A DNA stretch of 29,590 bases, taken from an uncultured Collinsella sp. GTDB taxonomy: Bacteria; Actinomycetota; Coriobacteriia; Coriobacteriales; Coriobacteriaceae. The stretch is taken from the NCBI GenBank assembly GCA_900545445.1, contig UQZH01000024.1:1-29590 (forward strand), written 5' to 3'. The notes beneath the pieces were generated by a model, which was given only the letters and a program-made list of their open reading frames with translations, did no database searches and was not told where the DNA came from. This document shows positions 14,756 through 22,689 of this stretch, one piece after another. Position numbers and translations under genes: made by a program. Every line of letters begins with the position of its first letter. The stretch's first letter is position 1.

Positions 14756-16765
14756 TTACACCAGACGGGCGTTGATCGTATTGGCGATCTCGGCGGCGTC
14801 GGAGGAACCCTTGACAGTGGCACGGAAGCCCTCGTCCATGAGCGCCTCGGCGACCTTGGACAGGATCTTGAGGTGCGTGGTGCCAGCTTGGGCACCGGGG
14901 ATGAGCAGGGCGATAGCCACGTTGACGGGAGCGCCGTCCATGGTGTCCCAACCGGTCACGCCAGAGTCGTCCTTGACGACAATGACGGCGGCATCGGTAA
15001 TGGCATCGGACTTGGCATGCGGAATAGCGAAGCCCTCCATCATGCCCGTGGAGCCCTCGGCCTCGCGGGCCAGGAAGGCATTCATCACGGCATCGGCGTC
15101 GTCAGCGACACCGGCCTTGACAGCCTGGTTGGAGACAAAGCTCAGGGCCTCGTCACGAGAAGCGAAGTTCTCGGCGACAAAAACGTTCTCGACCTTCACG
15201 AAATCGGCAGCCTCGGCCTTGGGAGCCTCGACGGCAGCGGCCTTGGGGGCCTCGACCGGCTTAGCGGGAGCGGCAGGAGCGGCCTTCTGGCTCTTCTCGA
15301 AGTCATACTTCTTGAAAGCGACGAACAGGATGCCACCGACCACAGCGCCGATGAGGATCGCGAGGACCCACAGCGGACCGTTCTCGACAACGGGCAGGAC
15401 CAGGAAGCCACCGTGGGGCGCCGGATCGTGAACGTTGAACATAATGGTCAGGATCGAGGCGATGGAGGAACCGAGCATCATGATGGGCATGACGGGCCAG
15501 ATGTTCTTGGTCATGAACGGAATGGCGCCCTCGGTGATGTGGGTGCAACCAAGGATGAGGTTGACGACACCGGCGTCATGATCCTCCTGGCTGAAGTACT
15601 TCTTGCCGACGATGACGGCGAAGGTGGTGATCAGCGGCGGAACGATGCAGGCGGCAGAGACGGCAGCCATGAAGTTGGTGCCGAAGTTGTAGGTGTCGGT
15701 GCCGACACCGGCAGCCAGGGCCTCGGTGAGCATGGCGGTACCGGTGACGTAAGCAGCCTTGTTGACCGGGCCGCCCATGTCAAAGGCGCACATGCAACCA
15801 ATAGCAAGACCCAGGACAACAGCGCCAGAGGCAGACAGACCCTTGAGGAAGTCCATCATGGCGGTGTTGATGGCAGCCATGGGGCCGGAGATGCCGAGCA
15901 TGACCAGACCGACGATAGCAGTCGAGAACAGCGGGTACAGGAAGATGGCCTTGAGGCCGTCCAGGTTCTTGGGCAGACCGGCAAAGACCTTCTCGAGCAG
16001 CAAGATGACATAACCAGCGAGGAAGCCGCCGACGATGCCGCCGAGGAAGCCGAAGCCCACGCCCGTGCCGCCAGCATCGATCATGTGTGTATCGGCGTTA
16101 ACGGGCAGGCCCTGGATGGCGATCATACCGGCAACAAAGCCGGGAACGAGCGCCGGGCGCTTGCCGATGGACTCGGCGATGTAGGCGGAAAGCACGGGAA
16201 CCATGAGGTTCATGGCAATGCCGCCGATGATCTTGAGCATCGCGGCGAAGCTGTTGTAGTCGGCAGCCGTCGAATCGAAGGACGTGATGCCCCACAGGAA
16301 CGAAACGGCGGTCAGGACGCCACCGGCAACGACGAAGACCAGCATGTGGCTGACGCCGTTCATGAGGTGCTTATAGATGATGTGGCCGATGGACTCCTTC
16401 TCCTCAACCTCATCCTCAACATCGGCAGCAGCCGCAACCGTGTCGTCGCCCTTGGCGGCGAGGGCGCGATCGATCAGCTTGCCAGCAGCCTCGACGGACA
16501 GAGCCTTGGAAACGCCAACGGAAACCATGGGCTTACCGGCGAAACGCTCTGCCTGGACATCCTTATCGGCTGCGACGACGACGGCCTTGGCACCAGCGAT
16601 CTCACTCTTGGTAAGCTCGTTCTCGACACCGACCTGGCCATGGGTCTCGACCTTAATGGTCAGACCGCGCTCGGCAGCTGCCTTCTCCAGCGCCTCCTTC
16701 GCCATGAAGGTGTGCGCGATGCCGGTCGGGCAACCGGTGGCGGCGATGATGTCAAACTTAGCCAT
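14756..16765 (-). CDS. fruA: PTS fructose transporter, EIIB-EIIC-EIIA fusion
   Basis: A 669-residue membrane permease that imports fructose as fructose 1-phosphate. The ATG at 16765 follows GGAGGG and starts MAKFDIIAATGCPTGIAHTFMA. This is the fructose-type EIIB domain (residues 1-105) with phosphorylated Cys12. An acidic linker (about 106-125) leads to the EIIC domain (about 125-465, many hydrophobic helices, with GMIAIQGLPVNADTHMIDAGGTGVGFGFLGGIVGGFLAGY and FDMGGPVNKAAYVTG). An Ala/Pro/Lys/Glu linker (about 470-520) leads to the EIIA domain, with GFAIPHAKS placing phosphorylated His at residue 583. The domain order is B-C-A rather than the A-B-C seen in several Firmicutes. Mannose-type or other Fru-family substrates cannot be excluded, but two 1-PFK-like genes nearby fit fructose. 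Confidence 0.94.
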   Translation of the reverse strand: MAKFDIIAATGCPTGIAHTFMAKEALEKAAAERGLTIKVETHGQVGVENELTKSEIAGAKAVVVAADKDVQAERFAGKPMVSVGVSKALSVEAAGKLIDRALAAKGDDTVAAAADVEDEVEEKESIGHIIYKHLMNGVSHMLVFVVAGGVLTAVSFLWGITSFDSTAADYNSFAAMLKIIGGIAMNLMVPVLSAYIAESIGKRPALVPGFVAGMIAIQGLPVNADTHMIDAGGTGVGFGFLGGIVGGFLAGYVILLLEKVFAGLPKNLDGLKAIFLYPLFSTAIVGLVMLGISGPMAAINTAMMDFLKGLSASGAVVLGLAIGCMCAFDMGGPVNKAAYVTGTAMLTEALAAGVGTDTYNFGTNFMAAVSAACIVPPLITTFAVIVGKKYFSQEDHDAGVVNLILGCTHITEGAIPFMTKNIWPVMPIMMLGSSIASILTIMFNVHDPAPHGGFLVLPVVENGPLWVLAILIGAVVGGILFVAFKKYDFEKSQKAAPAAPAKPVEAPKAAAVEAPKAEAADFVKVENVFVAENFASRDEALSFVSNQAVKAGVADDADAVMNAFLAREAEGSTGMMEGFAIPHAKSDAITDAAVIVVKDDSGVTGWDTMDGAPVNVAIALLIPGAQAGTTHLKILSKVAEALMDEGFRATVKGSSDAAEIANTINARLV

Positions 16766-16838
16766 GTGTCCCTCCTTCTTGAGTACTGCGCCCGCAGGCG
16801 CTCCCCTACACGCGCTTCCATGCGCGTTTTTCCACACC

Positions 16839-16930
16839 TGAAAGATACCAAGCCACCGCTTTTATGAGAAGCAATAAGGCTCATTACTCCGGTGAAAGGT
16901 TCTTTCATAACCGTAAACGGTCGATGAAAG
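16839..16930. promoter_or_regulatory. TGAAAG cluster: candidate operator region of fruA and the RpiR-type gene
   Basis: The word TGAAAG occurs at 16839, 16893 and 16925 on the plus strand and inverted (CTTTCA) at 16902. The middle pair makes a perfect 15-bp palindrome (16893-16907), and a second palindrome, ACCGTAAACGGT, lies at 16910-16921. The region sits in the 273-base divergent spacer between fruA and the RpiR-type gene. It is a likely binding region for that regulator; on the minus strand TTATGA and TAATGA could form an overlapping weak promoter for fruA. Confidence 0.5.
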
Positions 16931-16983
16931 TTTACCATCAACTATTGAAACGGCAAGGTGTATCTTGTAACTGAAAATGCCCC

Positions 16984-16989
16984 TATACT
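16984..16989 (+). promoter_or_regulatory. Candidate -10 element of the RpiR-type gene
   Basis: TATACT lies about 50 bases before the ATG at 17039. There is no strong -35, which would fit an activated or repressed promoter. Confidence 0.3.
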
Positions 16990-17038
16990 ACGAAATTACA
17001 AAACAAGTCCGATTTTTATGCCAGCCAGGAGCCATCCC

Positions 17039-17896
17039 ATGTCCGATAGCAGCAAGAGCGCACTCTCCCTTATTAGTATGCACAGGGGGTACAGCGAGTC
17101 CGAGCAGCGCATTGTCGACTATATCCTAGAGCACCAGTCCGAGGCACCGCGTCTGACAGCCGCCCAGCTTTCGCGCGCTGCCGCAACCTCCGAGGCAACC
17201 GTCTCGCGCTTCTGCCGCAAACTGGGTTTTGGCAGTTTTCGCAGTTTTCAGTTTTCGCTGGCGCGCGATCTGGAGAGCCAGCGCAATGAAGGCCTCACCG
17301 ACGAGGTCTCGCTCGACAATATGGAGCAAAGCCTCAAGAATATTCTCGCTGCCAAGGTCAGCGAGCTTAATGCGACTATCGATGGCATTGATCACGACAC
17401 GCTGACAGCCGTCGTGCACGCGTTTAAGAACGCAGGGGCTATCGAGTTTGCAGCCGTAGGCAACACCAACGCCGTCGCACTCGACGCGACGTTTAAGTTT
17501 TCGCAGCTGGGCCTTCGCTGCATGGCAAGCACCATCAGCGAGACGTCGATTGGTTTCGCGCTCACGTTGCGCCCTGGTGATGTCATCGTGCTGATCTCGA
17601 ACTCCGGCAAGTCGCGTCGACTGAACCGCATGGCAAAAGCGGCTCGCGGCTGTGGCGCCACTGTAGTCGTCATCAGCAGCGACAGCAAGTCCCCGCTTGC
17701 TCGCCTGGCCGACTACACCTTTAATACTGTGAACCACGAGGCACTGCTCACCACTGGTGACTTTGCGTTCTCCAAGATGAGCGCCACGATGATCATCGAG
17801 GTTATCTACAACTTCCTGCTGCCCGAAATTGAGGACGCGCGCGAGCATATCAGCTACTACGAGGAGCTCATCCAGCCGGATAAGGTCGTGGAGTAG
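17039..17896 (+). CDS. MurR/RpiR-family transcriptional regulator with SIS domain
   Basis: A 285-residue phosphosugar-sensing regulator. The ATG at 17039 is preferred to an upstream in-frame start because AGGAG lies 7 bases before it and the family N-terminus begins here. Residues 1-78 are the RpiR helix-turn-helix domain: YSESEQRIVDYILEHQSEAPRLTAAQLSRAAATSEATVSRFCRKLGFGSFRSFQ. Residues about 120-255 are a SIS sugar-phosphate isomerase fold, with EFAAVGNTNAVALDA and DVIVLISNSGKSRRL (SNSG at 188-191). It is transcribed divergently from fruA, so control of the fructose genes, with fructose 1-phosphate or a related sugar phosphate as effector, is a reasonable inference. A convergent terminator separates it from recN. 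Confidence 0.93.
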   Translation: MSDSSKSALSLISMHRGYSESEQRIVDYILEHQSEAPRLTAAQLSRAAATSEATVSRFCRKLGFGSFRSFQFSLARDLESQRNEGLTDEVSLDNMEQSLKNILAAKVSELNATIDGIDHDTLTAVVHAFKNAGAIEFAAVGNTNAVALDATFKFSQLGLRCMASTISETSIGFALTLRPGDVIVLISNSGKSRRLNRMAKAARGCGATVVVISSDSKSPLARLADYTFNTVNHEALLTTGDFAFSKMSATMIIEVIYNFLLPEIEDAREHISYYEELIQPDKVVE

Positions 17897-17929
17897 GTTT
17901 TATCAGGGGACGTTATGTACCGTTCCGAT

Positions 17930-18081
17930 AAAACTATGCCGGTTTACTACGATGAAATCGGAATATTCGACCACATCGTGTTTTAAAAGAAAACCGCAGG
18001 GGTTCTACCTGCGGTTTTCTTTTTACATTTTTAGCTGTGCTCGAGCTACGCCGATTCATCGTAGTAAACCGGCATAGTTTT
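17930..18081. repeat. 152-bp inverted repeat enclosing a terminator
   Basis: The left arm (17930-17961, starting AAAACTATGCCGGTTTACTA) and the right arm (18051-18081) are complementary over 31 bases apart from one extra A in the left arm. Between them lies the terminator at 17985-18023. Just before, GTTTTATC (17897-17904) can pair with GATAAAAC (17927-17934), which overlaps the left arm, so two folds compete. Bases 18082-18158 hold only a weak TGGCGG/CCGCCA repeat. Confidence 0.85.
17985..18023. terminator. Bidirectional intrinsic terminator between rpiR-type gene and recN
   Basis: AAAAGAAAACCGCAGG pairs perfectly over 16 bases with CCTGCGGTTTTCTTTT around a 7-base loop. A-rich and T-rich ends on opposite sides let it act on both converging genes. 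Confidence 0.92.
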
Positions 18082-18158
18082 TGACGGTCGGGTCAGACAA
18101 GCAAGTGGCGGTGCAACAATTGCTGATATTTTGTCCCCGCCAACACTGTCAGCTCGTT

Positions 18159-19787
18159 CTAACCTCGAGCCTCTTCCAACATCTGCTTGGCATGTGCCAG
18201 GCTTGCCTCAGATTGATCGCCACTCAGCATACGAGCGATCTCTGCGATGCGGGCGTCCCCGGCCACCTCATCCAGATGCGTCTGGGGAACGTCGCCGGGC
18301 TCTTTGCTCACCACGTAGTGTTTGTCGGCCATGACGGCGACCTGCGCCAGGTGGGTTACGACAATCACCTGATGCGTAGCGGCGAGATCTGCCAGCACGC
18401 TCGCGAGGGCTCGCGCGGTAGAGCCGCCGACACCGGCATCGACCTCGTCGAACACCAGCGTATCCACGCCGTCCGCGTTACCGAGGACAACCTTGCTCGC
18501 CAGCATAACGCGGCTCAGCTCGCCGCCCGACGCAATGCGGCGCAGGGGGCGCGGCGTCAATCCGGCACCGCTGCGATATAAAAGCTCATAGCTCGAAGGG
18601 CCCGCCGGCGTCCACTCGGCACGCGGAAGATCGCGCGACTCCCAAACGAGCTCGGAGCCGCCCATCTCCAGGCGCGCCATCTGACGGCCAACCTCATGGC
18701 AAAAGCGCGGAGCTGCCGTATTCCGCGCGCGTTTAAGCGCCTTGGCAGCAGCAAAAAGCTCGCGTTCGGCGCTCCCAAGCGCCTCGCGCGCCTTCTTGAT
18801 CTGCTCATCACCATCATCGACCAGGGAGAGCAGTTCTTGTGAGCGATCGCGCATGGCAAAGACATCGTCCATGGTGGGCCCCCACTGACGCAGCAAGCCC
18901 TTAAGATCGGAATAACGCTCGCGCATACGAGCCAGCTCGCGCGGATCGAAGGCGACCCCATCGCGATAGGCGCGCAGCTCGTTAGCACAATCCTCGAGCG
19001 AGATGCAGGCATCCGAAAGCGCATCGGCAATGTCACCCAGCTTTCGATCGACAGTAGCCATGCGGGAAAGCTCGGCCACGGCGCCATTCACGGCATCGAG
19101 CGCTCCCCCTTCAGCTGCAAGCGATGCATGGGCATCGTTGGCCGTGGCCACCAACACCTCGGCATGCTCGGAGCGCGGCAACAGCTCCTCGAGCTCCTCA
19201 TACTCACCCGGCTTGGGGTCGACCTCGGCGATGCGCTCCAGGGCGAAGCGCGCCTCCTCAACGCGACTCCCTTGCGCACGCGAGGCCTCCTCGACGCGAC
19301 GGACCTCCTTGGCAGCCGCGCGCGAAGCCTTAAAGCAGGCACGGTAGTGCTCGAGCGCCTCGAGCGCCGGGCGCCCTGCCCAAGCATCGACCATGGCAAC
19401 GTGGTGCGCCGGGTCGAGCAGGCGCTGGTGCTCGTGCTGACCGCATAGATCCATCATCACACCGACGCGCTCCGAAAGTTCGCGCACGCTGGCGATGCGG
19501 CCGTCAATTTTTACACGGCTGCGGCCCTCGGCAGAAAGGCTGCGCTGCACGGTGAAGCCCTCCGCGTCATGAGGGCCATCAAACAGGCGCGCCTCGACGC
19601 TGGCAAGTGCCTCGCCCTCGCGCACCGTCGACGAATCGGCGCGCTCGCCCAAAATGAGCTTGAGTGCCGAGAGCAGCGCGGTCTTACCGGCGCCGGTTTC
19701 TCCAGTCAGAACCGTTAGACCCGTGCTCGGGACCAACGTCGCCTCGCGAATGAGCGCAATGTTGGAAACCTGCAGCTCATCGATCAT
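18159..19787 (-). CDS. recN: DNA repair protein RecN
   Basis: A 542-residue SMC-like ATPase of double-strand break repair. It begins MIDELQVSNIALIREATLVPSTGLTVLTGETGAGKTALLSAL, with Walker A GETGAGKT at 29-36. A long helical central region with many Glu, Arg and Ala residues is the coiled coil. The C-terminal head has the ABC signature IASGGELSRVM from residue 418, Walker B VDTLVFDEVDAGVGG near 441-455, and VVTHLAQVA. Length is normal for the family. It overlaps nadK by 11 bases and is the last gene of the efp-recN block, ending before the convergent terminator region. Confidence 0.96.
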   Translation of the reverse strand: MIDELQVSNIALIREATLVPSTGLTVLTGETGAGKTALLSALKLILGERADSSTVREGEALASVEARLFDGPHDAEGFTVQRSLSAEGRSRVKIDGRIASVRELSERVGVMMDLCGQHEHQRLLDPAHHVAMVDAWAGRPALEALEHYRACFKASRAAAKEVRRVEEASRAQGSRVEEARFALERIAEVDPKPGEYEELEELLPRSEHAEVLVATANDAHASLAAEGGALDAVNGAVAELSRMATVDRKLGDIADALSDACISLEDCANELRAYRDGVAFDPRELARMRERYSDLKGLLRQWGPTMDDVFAMRDRSQELLSLVDDGDEQIKKAREALGSAERELFAAAKALKRARNTAAPRFCHEVGRQMARLEMGGSELVWESRDLPRAEWTPAGPSSYELLYRSGAGLTPRPLRRIASGGELSRVMLASKVVLGNADGVDTLVFDEVDAGVGGSTARALASVLADLAATHQVIVVTHLAQVAVMADKHYVVSKEPGDVPQTHLDEVAGDARIAEIARMLSGDQSEASLAHAKQMLEEARG

Positions 19788-20637
19788 GACGCACTCCGTA
19801 GAACACGCGGCTCACCGAGTTATAGAAACTCTCGGGGCCGTAATCCAGCAGCAGCACATCGCCGGGACCGCGACGCACAGCCACGCTCTCAACCGTGCCA
19901 TCGCAGGTAATAAACTGTCCATCGATGGCGATCGCAGGCACGCTCGGGCGATCATCGGACATAAAGATCTCGACGACATCGCTCGGCGAGGTCAAAAAGG
20001 CGCGAGCCTGAATGGTATGCGGAGCGATGGGCACACAGACCATACCCGTGTAATCGGGGCTGACGATGGGGCCGCCGGCGGAAAGCGCGTAGCCGGTGGA
20101 GCCGGTCGCCGTCGAAACGACGACGCCGTCACCGCGCAGGCGGTCGATATGATGGCCGGACACCGTGATATCGAACTCGACCATATCGGACAGGGGCCCG
20201 CGCGTAAGCGCCATATCGTTGAGGGCAAACGTGCGCACGACATCCTTCGTGCCGTCTTCGCGAACCGAAACGATATCGGCGGCGATGGTGGCACGGCGGC
20301 TCACATGGAGCTCGCCGGACAGGGCATCGCTCACGACCTTCAAAATGTCGCGCTCCTCGGGACTCGCGGCCGTCAAAAAGCCCAAATGACCATAGGAAAG
20401 ACCCAAAATGGGAATCTCGCGGTAGTTGAGGATACGAGCCGCGCGCAGCAGCGTACCGTCGCCGCCGAGTGTAATGACCAGGTCGGCATCGTCAACATCG
20501 GGCGCGCTCTGGATCTTGGAGCGCTGGTCGGCAGCCCATGCGACCTCGTAGCCCTGGCGCGAAAGCCAAAGCTCGAGCATCAGGCCGCTCTCGACCGCTT
20601 CTTGCTTGTAGAAATTGGGAACCAGAAAGACCTTCAT
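19777..20637 (-). CDS. nadK: NAD kinase
   Basis: A 286-residue cytoplasmic enzyme making NADP from NAD and ATP or polyphosphate. It has the diagnostic GGDGT at residues 58-62 within DLVITLGGDGTLLRAAR, then LGLSYGHLGFLT and the conserved NAD-binding DGVVVSTATGSTGYALSAGGPIVSP. The ATG overlaps the tlyA stop by 4 bases (ATGA), and its own end overlaps recN by 11. The tlyA-nadK-recN order is a common bacterial arrangement, which supports all three calls. Confidence 0.96.
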   Translation of the reverse strand: MKVFLVPNFYKQEAVESGLMLELWLSRQGYEVAWAADQRSKIQSAPDVDDADLVITLGGDGTLLRAARILNYREIPILGLSYGHLGFLTAASPEERDILKVVSDALSGELHVSRRATIAADIVSVREDGTKDVVRTFALNDMALTRGPLSDMVEFDITVSGHHIDRLRGDGVVVSTATGSTGYALSAGGPIVSPDYTGMVCVPIAPHTIQARAFLTSPSDVVEIFMSDDRPSVPAIAIDGQFITCDGTVESVAVRRGPGDVLLLDYGPESFYNSVSRVFYGVRHDR

Positions 20638-21446
20638 AGCGTTGCAGCTTTCTCGCTCAAAACCGATACCTGGGATTGCAGCTCATCGTCGGTGCGTTCG
20701 CCGGGGGCAAACCTCGTGCCGTACAGGAAAAACTCGACGTTGCCCTTGGCGCCATGGATGGGCGACACACACACGTCGAGCGGGAACAGGCCCTTGGCAG
20801 CAAAGAGTTCAATCGCCGCCACGAGCGTATCGCGGCGGACGGCAGGGTCGGTCACGATGCCGCCCTCGCCCACCAGTGCAGCCGGCGCCTCAAACTGCGG
20901 CTTTACCAGCGTGCAAAACGAACCCGAAGGCTTCAGGCACGCCAGCACGGCGTCGATGACATTCGCGATACTCGTAAACGACACATCGCACACGGCCAGG
21001 TCGATAGCGCCGCCGTAGCCGAGCTCGGGCAACTGCGTCACATTAGTGCGCTCGTGGAGCGTCACGCGATCGTCTTGGCGCAGCGACCAATCAAACTGAG
21101 CGCGACCCACATCGACCGAAACGACCGTGGCGGCGCCGCGCTTGAGCAGGCAATCGGTAAAGCCGCCCGTGGAGCATCCCACATCGAAGCAGGCAAGGCC
21201 CGTGGGATCAATACAAAACGCATCGAGCGCGCCCTCGAGCTTGAGCCCGCCGCGCCCAACGTAGGGAATACGACCCTTCACGTGCAACGGCAGGCCCGGC
21301 GCCACCTTAAGGCCCGGCGAGGTCAAACGCTCACCGCCGCTCGAAACCAAGCCGGCCATAAGAGTGCGAAGGGCATCCGCGCGATCGGCGCAGATGCCCT
21401 GTGAAATCAGTTCGTCATCAAGACGCACGCGTTTCATGAATGCCAT
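20634..21446 (-). CDS. tlyA: TlyA-family rRNA 2'-O-methyltransferase
   Basis: A 270-residue protein with an N-terminal S4 RNA-binding domain (about residues 4-62, RLDDELISQGICADRADALRTLMAG) and an FtsJ-like methyltransferase domain. GRGGLKLEGAL joins the two, and FDVGCSTGGFTDCLLKRGAATVVSVDVG is the S-adenosylmethionine-binding loop. Relatives methylate ribose in 16S and 23S rRNA, and their loss gives capreomycin resistance in mycobacteria. The ATG at 21446 shares one base with the xseB stop (TGATG), which argues for it over an internal ATG at 21437 and a TTG at 21449. Exact target nucleotides are inferred from the family. Confidence 0.92.
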   Translation of the reverse strand: MAFMKRVRLDDELISQGICADRADALRTLMAGLVSSGGERLTSPGLKVAPGLPLHVKGRIPYVGRGGLKLEGALDAFCIDPTGLACFDVGCSTGGFTDCLLKRGAATVVSVDVGRAQFDWSLRQDDRVTLHERTNVTQLPELGYGGAIDLAVCDVSFTSIANVIDAVLACLKPSGSFCTLVKPQFEAPAALVGEGGIVTDPAVRRDTLVAAIELFAAKGLFPLDVCVSPIHGAKGNVEFFLYGTRFAPGERTDDELQSQVSVLSEKAATL

Positions 21447-21712
21447 CAACCATTCGTATCCGGAGACGCGGCCTGGCTATCCTGGGATTCGTTTGCCGCA
21501 TCCTCATCGTATTCCTGCTCGAGCTTATCCGCCTCGCGAGGTGTCAGCTCAAACTTGTCGACCATATCGACCGCACGGGAGCCCAGCTCAATCGCCTCGT
21601 CAAACAGATCGAGCGAACGCTCCAGGGACGTATCCTTGGAGCGAACGGTCGCGATAATCTGGTCCAAGCGGTCCGAGATCTCGTCGAAGTTGCGGACGGA
21701 ACCCTCTGGCAT
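21446..21712 (-). CDS. xseB: Exodeoxyribonuclease VII small subunit
   Basis: An 88-residue acidic helical protein. VRNFDEISDRLDQIIATVRSKDTSLERSLDLFDEAIELGSRAVDMVDKFE is the XseB family core, normally partnered with XseA in degrading single-stranded DNA. The last 25 residues are a polar tail. AAGGAG before the ATG is formed by the last codons of nusB. The large subunit gene xseA, often adjacent, is not in this window and must be elsewhere if the enzyme is functional. Confidence 0.9.
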   Translation of the reverse strand: MPEGSVRNFDEISDRLDQIIATVRSKDTSLERSLDLFDEAIELGSRAVDMVDKFELTPREADKLEQEYDEDAANESQDSQAASPDTNG

Positions 21713-21714
21713 GG

Positions 21715-22299
21715 CTACTCCTTGACGGTACCGGTCTCGGCCTCGACGAACTCGGAATCCTCGTCGAGAACGCCGGCCGCAGCCTGAGCGGCGGCAACCT
21801 TGGCGGCAGCCTCGGCGGCCTGGGCCTCCTCGCGGGCACGGTCCTCGGCCAGCAGCTCCTGATAGAGGTCCTCGCCCGGCAGCTCCTCGCTACGAGCGAT
21901 CTTGCCCAGCACGCCGTTGACAAACGACGCGGACTGGTCGGTGCCATAGGCCTTGGCAAGCTCGACTGCCTCGTTGATCACGATGGCGTCCGAGACCTCC
22001 TCGTCGGTGAGGAAGCGCATCTCATAGACGGCGATGCGCAGCAGATTGCGGTCGGCACCGGGCATGCGCATAAGATCCCAGTTCTTGGCGACGGAGCGAA
22101 GGGCGCAGTCGATACGGTCGATGTGCTCGTAGGCACCGCGGCACAGCTCCAGCGCATAGGGGTCGAGGGGACCCTTCGAGATCAGGAAATCGCCCTCGAG
22201 GACGCGCTCGAGCGGGCTGTCCGTGGCCTCGGCCTGAAACAGCAGCTGCAGCGCCTGACTGCGGGCAAGCGTACGCCCGCGATAAACCTTAAGGCTCAA
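21715..22299 (-). CDS. nusB: Transcription antitermination factor NusB
   Basis: A 194-residue all-helical RNA-binding factor that with NusE binds boxA RNA during rRNA transcription. YRGRTLARSQALQLLFQAEATDSPL and RIAVYEMRFLTDEEVSDAIVINEAVELAKAYGTDQSASFVNGVLGKIAR are diagnostic. The chain is 40-50 residues longer than a typical NusB because of an Ala/Glu-rich C-terminal tail. The start is TTG at 22299, 6 bases after AAGGAG that is built from the last codons of the upstream gene; no nearby ATG fits. It ends VKE-stop, and that AAGGAG serves xseB in turn. Confidence 0.93.
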   Translation of the reverse strand: MSLKVYRGRTLARSQALQLLFQAEATDSPLERVLEGDFLISKGPLDPYALELCRGAYEHIDRIDCALRSVAKNWDLMRMPGADRNLLRIAVYEMRFLTDEEVSDAIVINEAVELAKAYGTDQSASFVNGVLGKIARSEELPGEDLYQELLAEDRAREEAQAAEAAAKVAAAQAAAGVLDEDSEFVEAETGTVKE

Positions 22300-22302
22300 A
22301 GG

Positions 22303-22665
22303 TTACTCCTTGGGGAAAACGAGGCCGTCGATGCAAACGTCAACGCGCTCGACCTCGACGCCCACCTGGGCGTCGATGGCGGCAACCACGGCGGCGCGGA
22401 CAGCCTCGGCGAGTTTCTTGAACGGATAGCCAAAGAACACCACGACGCGCACGGTAAGCGCGAGTTTGTCGCCGATGACCTCGGCCTCGACCGCCGGCTC
22501 GGAAGCCGGGGCCTTGGACGAAAGCATCATGGAGACAAGGTTGGTGGCAAGGTCCTTGACGCCCACGGAGGCGATGCCCTCGACATCCGTGACGGCGCGC
22601 GAGACGATGGCGGTCAGAACATCGGGCGAAATGCCGATGCCGTCAATCTTGATTTCCTGGGGCAT
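22303..22665 (-). CDS. Asp23/Gls24 family envelope stress protein
   Basis: A 120-residue Asp23/Gls24 (DUF322) protein: IKIDGIGISPDVLTAIVSRAVTDVEGIASVG, then a variable middle, then DKLALTVRVVVFFGYPFKKLAEAVRAAVVAAIDAQVGVEVERVDVCIDGL. In Firmicutes such proteins coat the inner face of the membrane through AmaP and respond to alkaline or envelope stress. No AmaP gene is seen here; the place between efp and nusB is a recurrent location for this family. AGGAGG lies just upstream of the ATG. It ends PKE-stop, whose codons make the nusB ribosome-binding site. Confidence 0.9.
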   Translation of the reverse strand: MPQEIKIDGIGISPDVLTAIVSRAVTDVEGIASVGVKDLATNLVSMMLSSKAPASEPAVEAEVIGDKLALTVRVVVFFGYPFKKLAEAVRAAVVAAIDAQVGVEVERVDVCIDGLVFPKE

Positions 22666-22689
22666 GAGTCCTCCTAGAAGAGTTGGTTG

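Noticed and set aside
14672..16867. A 731-codon open frame on the plus strand, opposite fruA
   Set aside because: It lies wholly antisense to a gene with clear PTS motifs; its Gly/Asp/His-rich composition is that of a high-GC antisense shadow and it has no recognisable domain.
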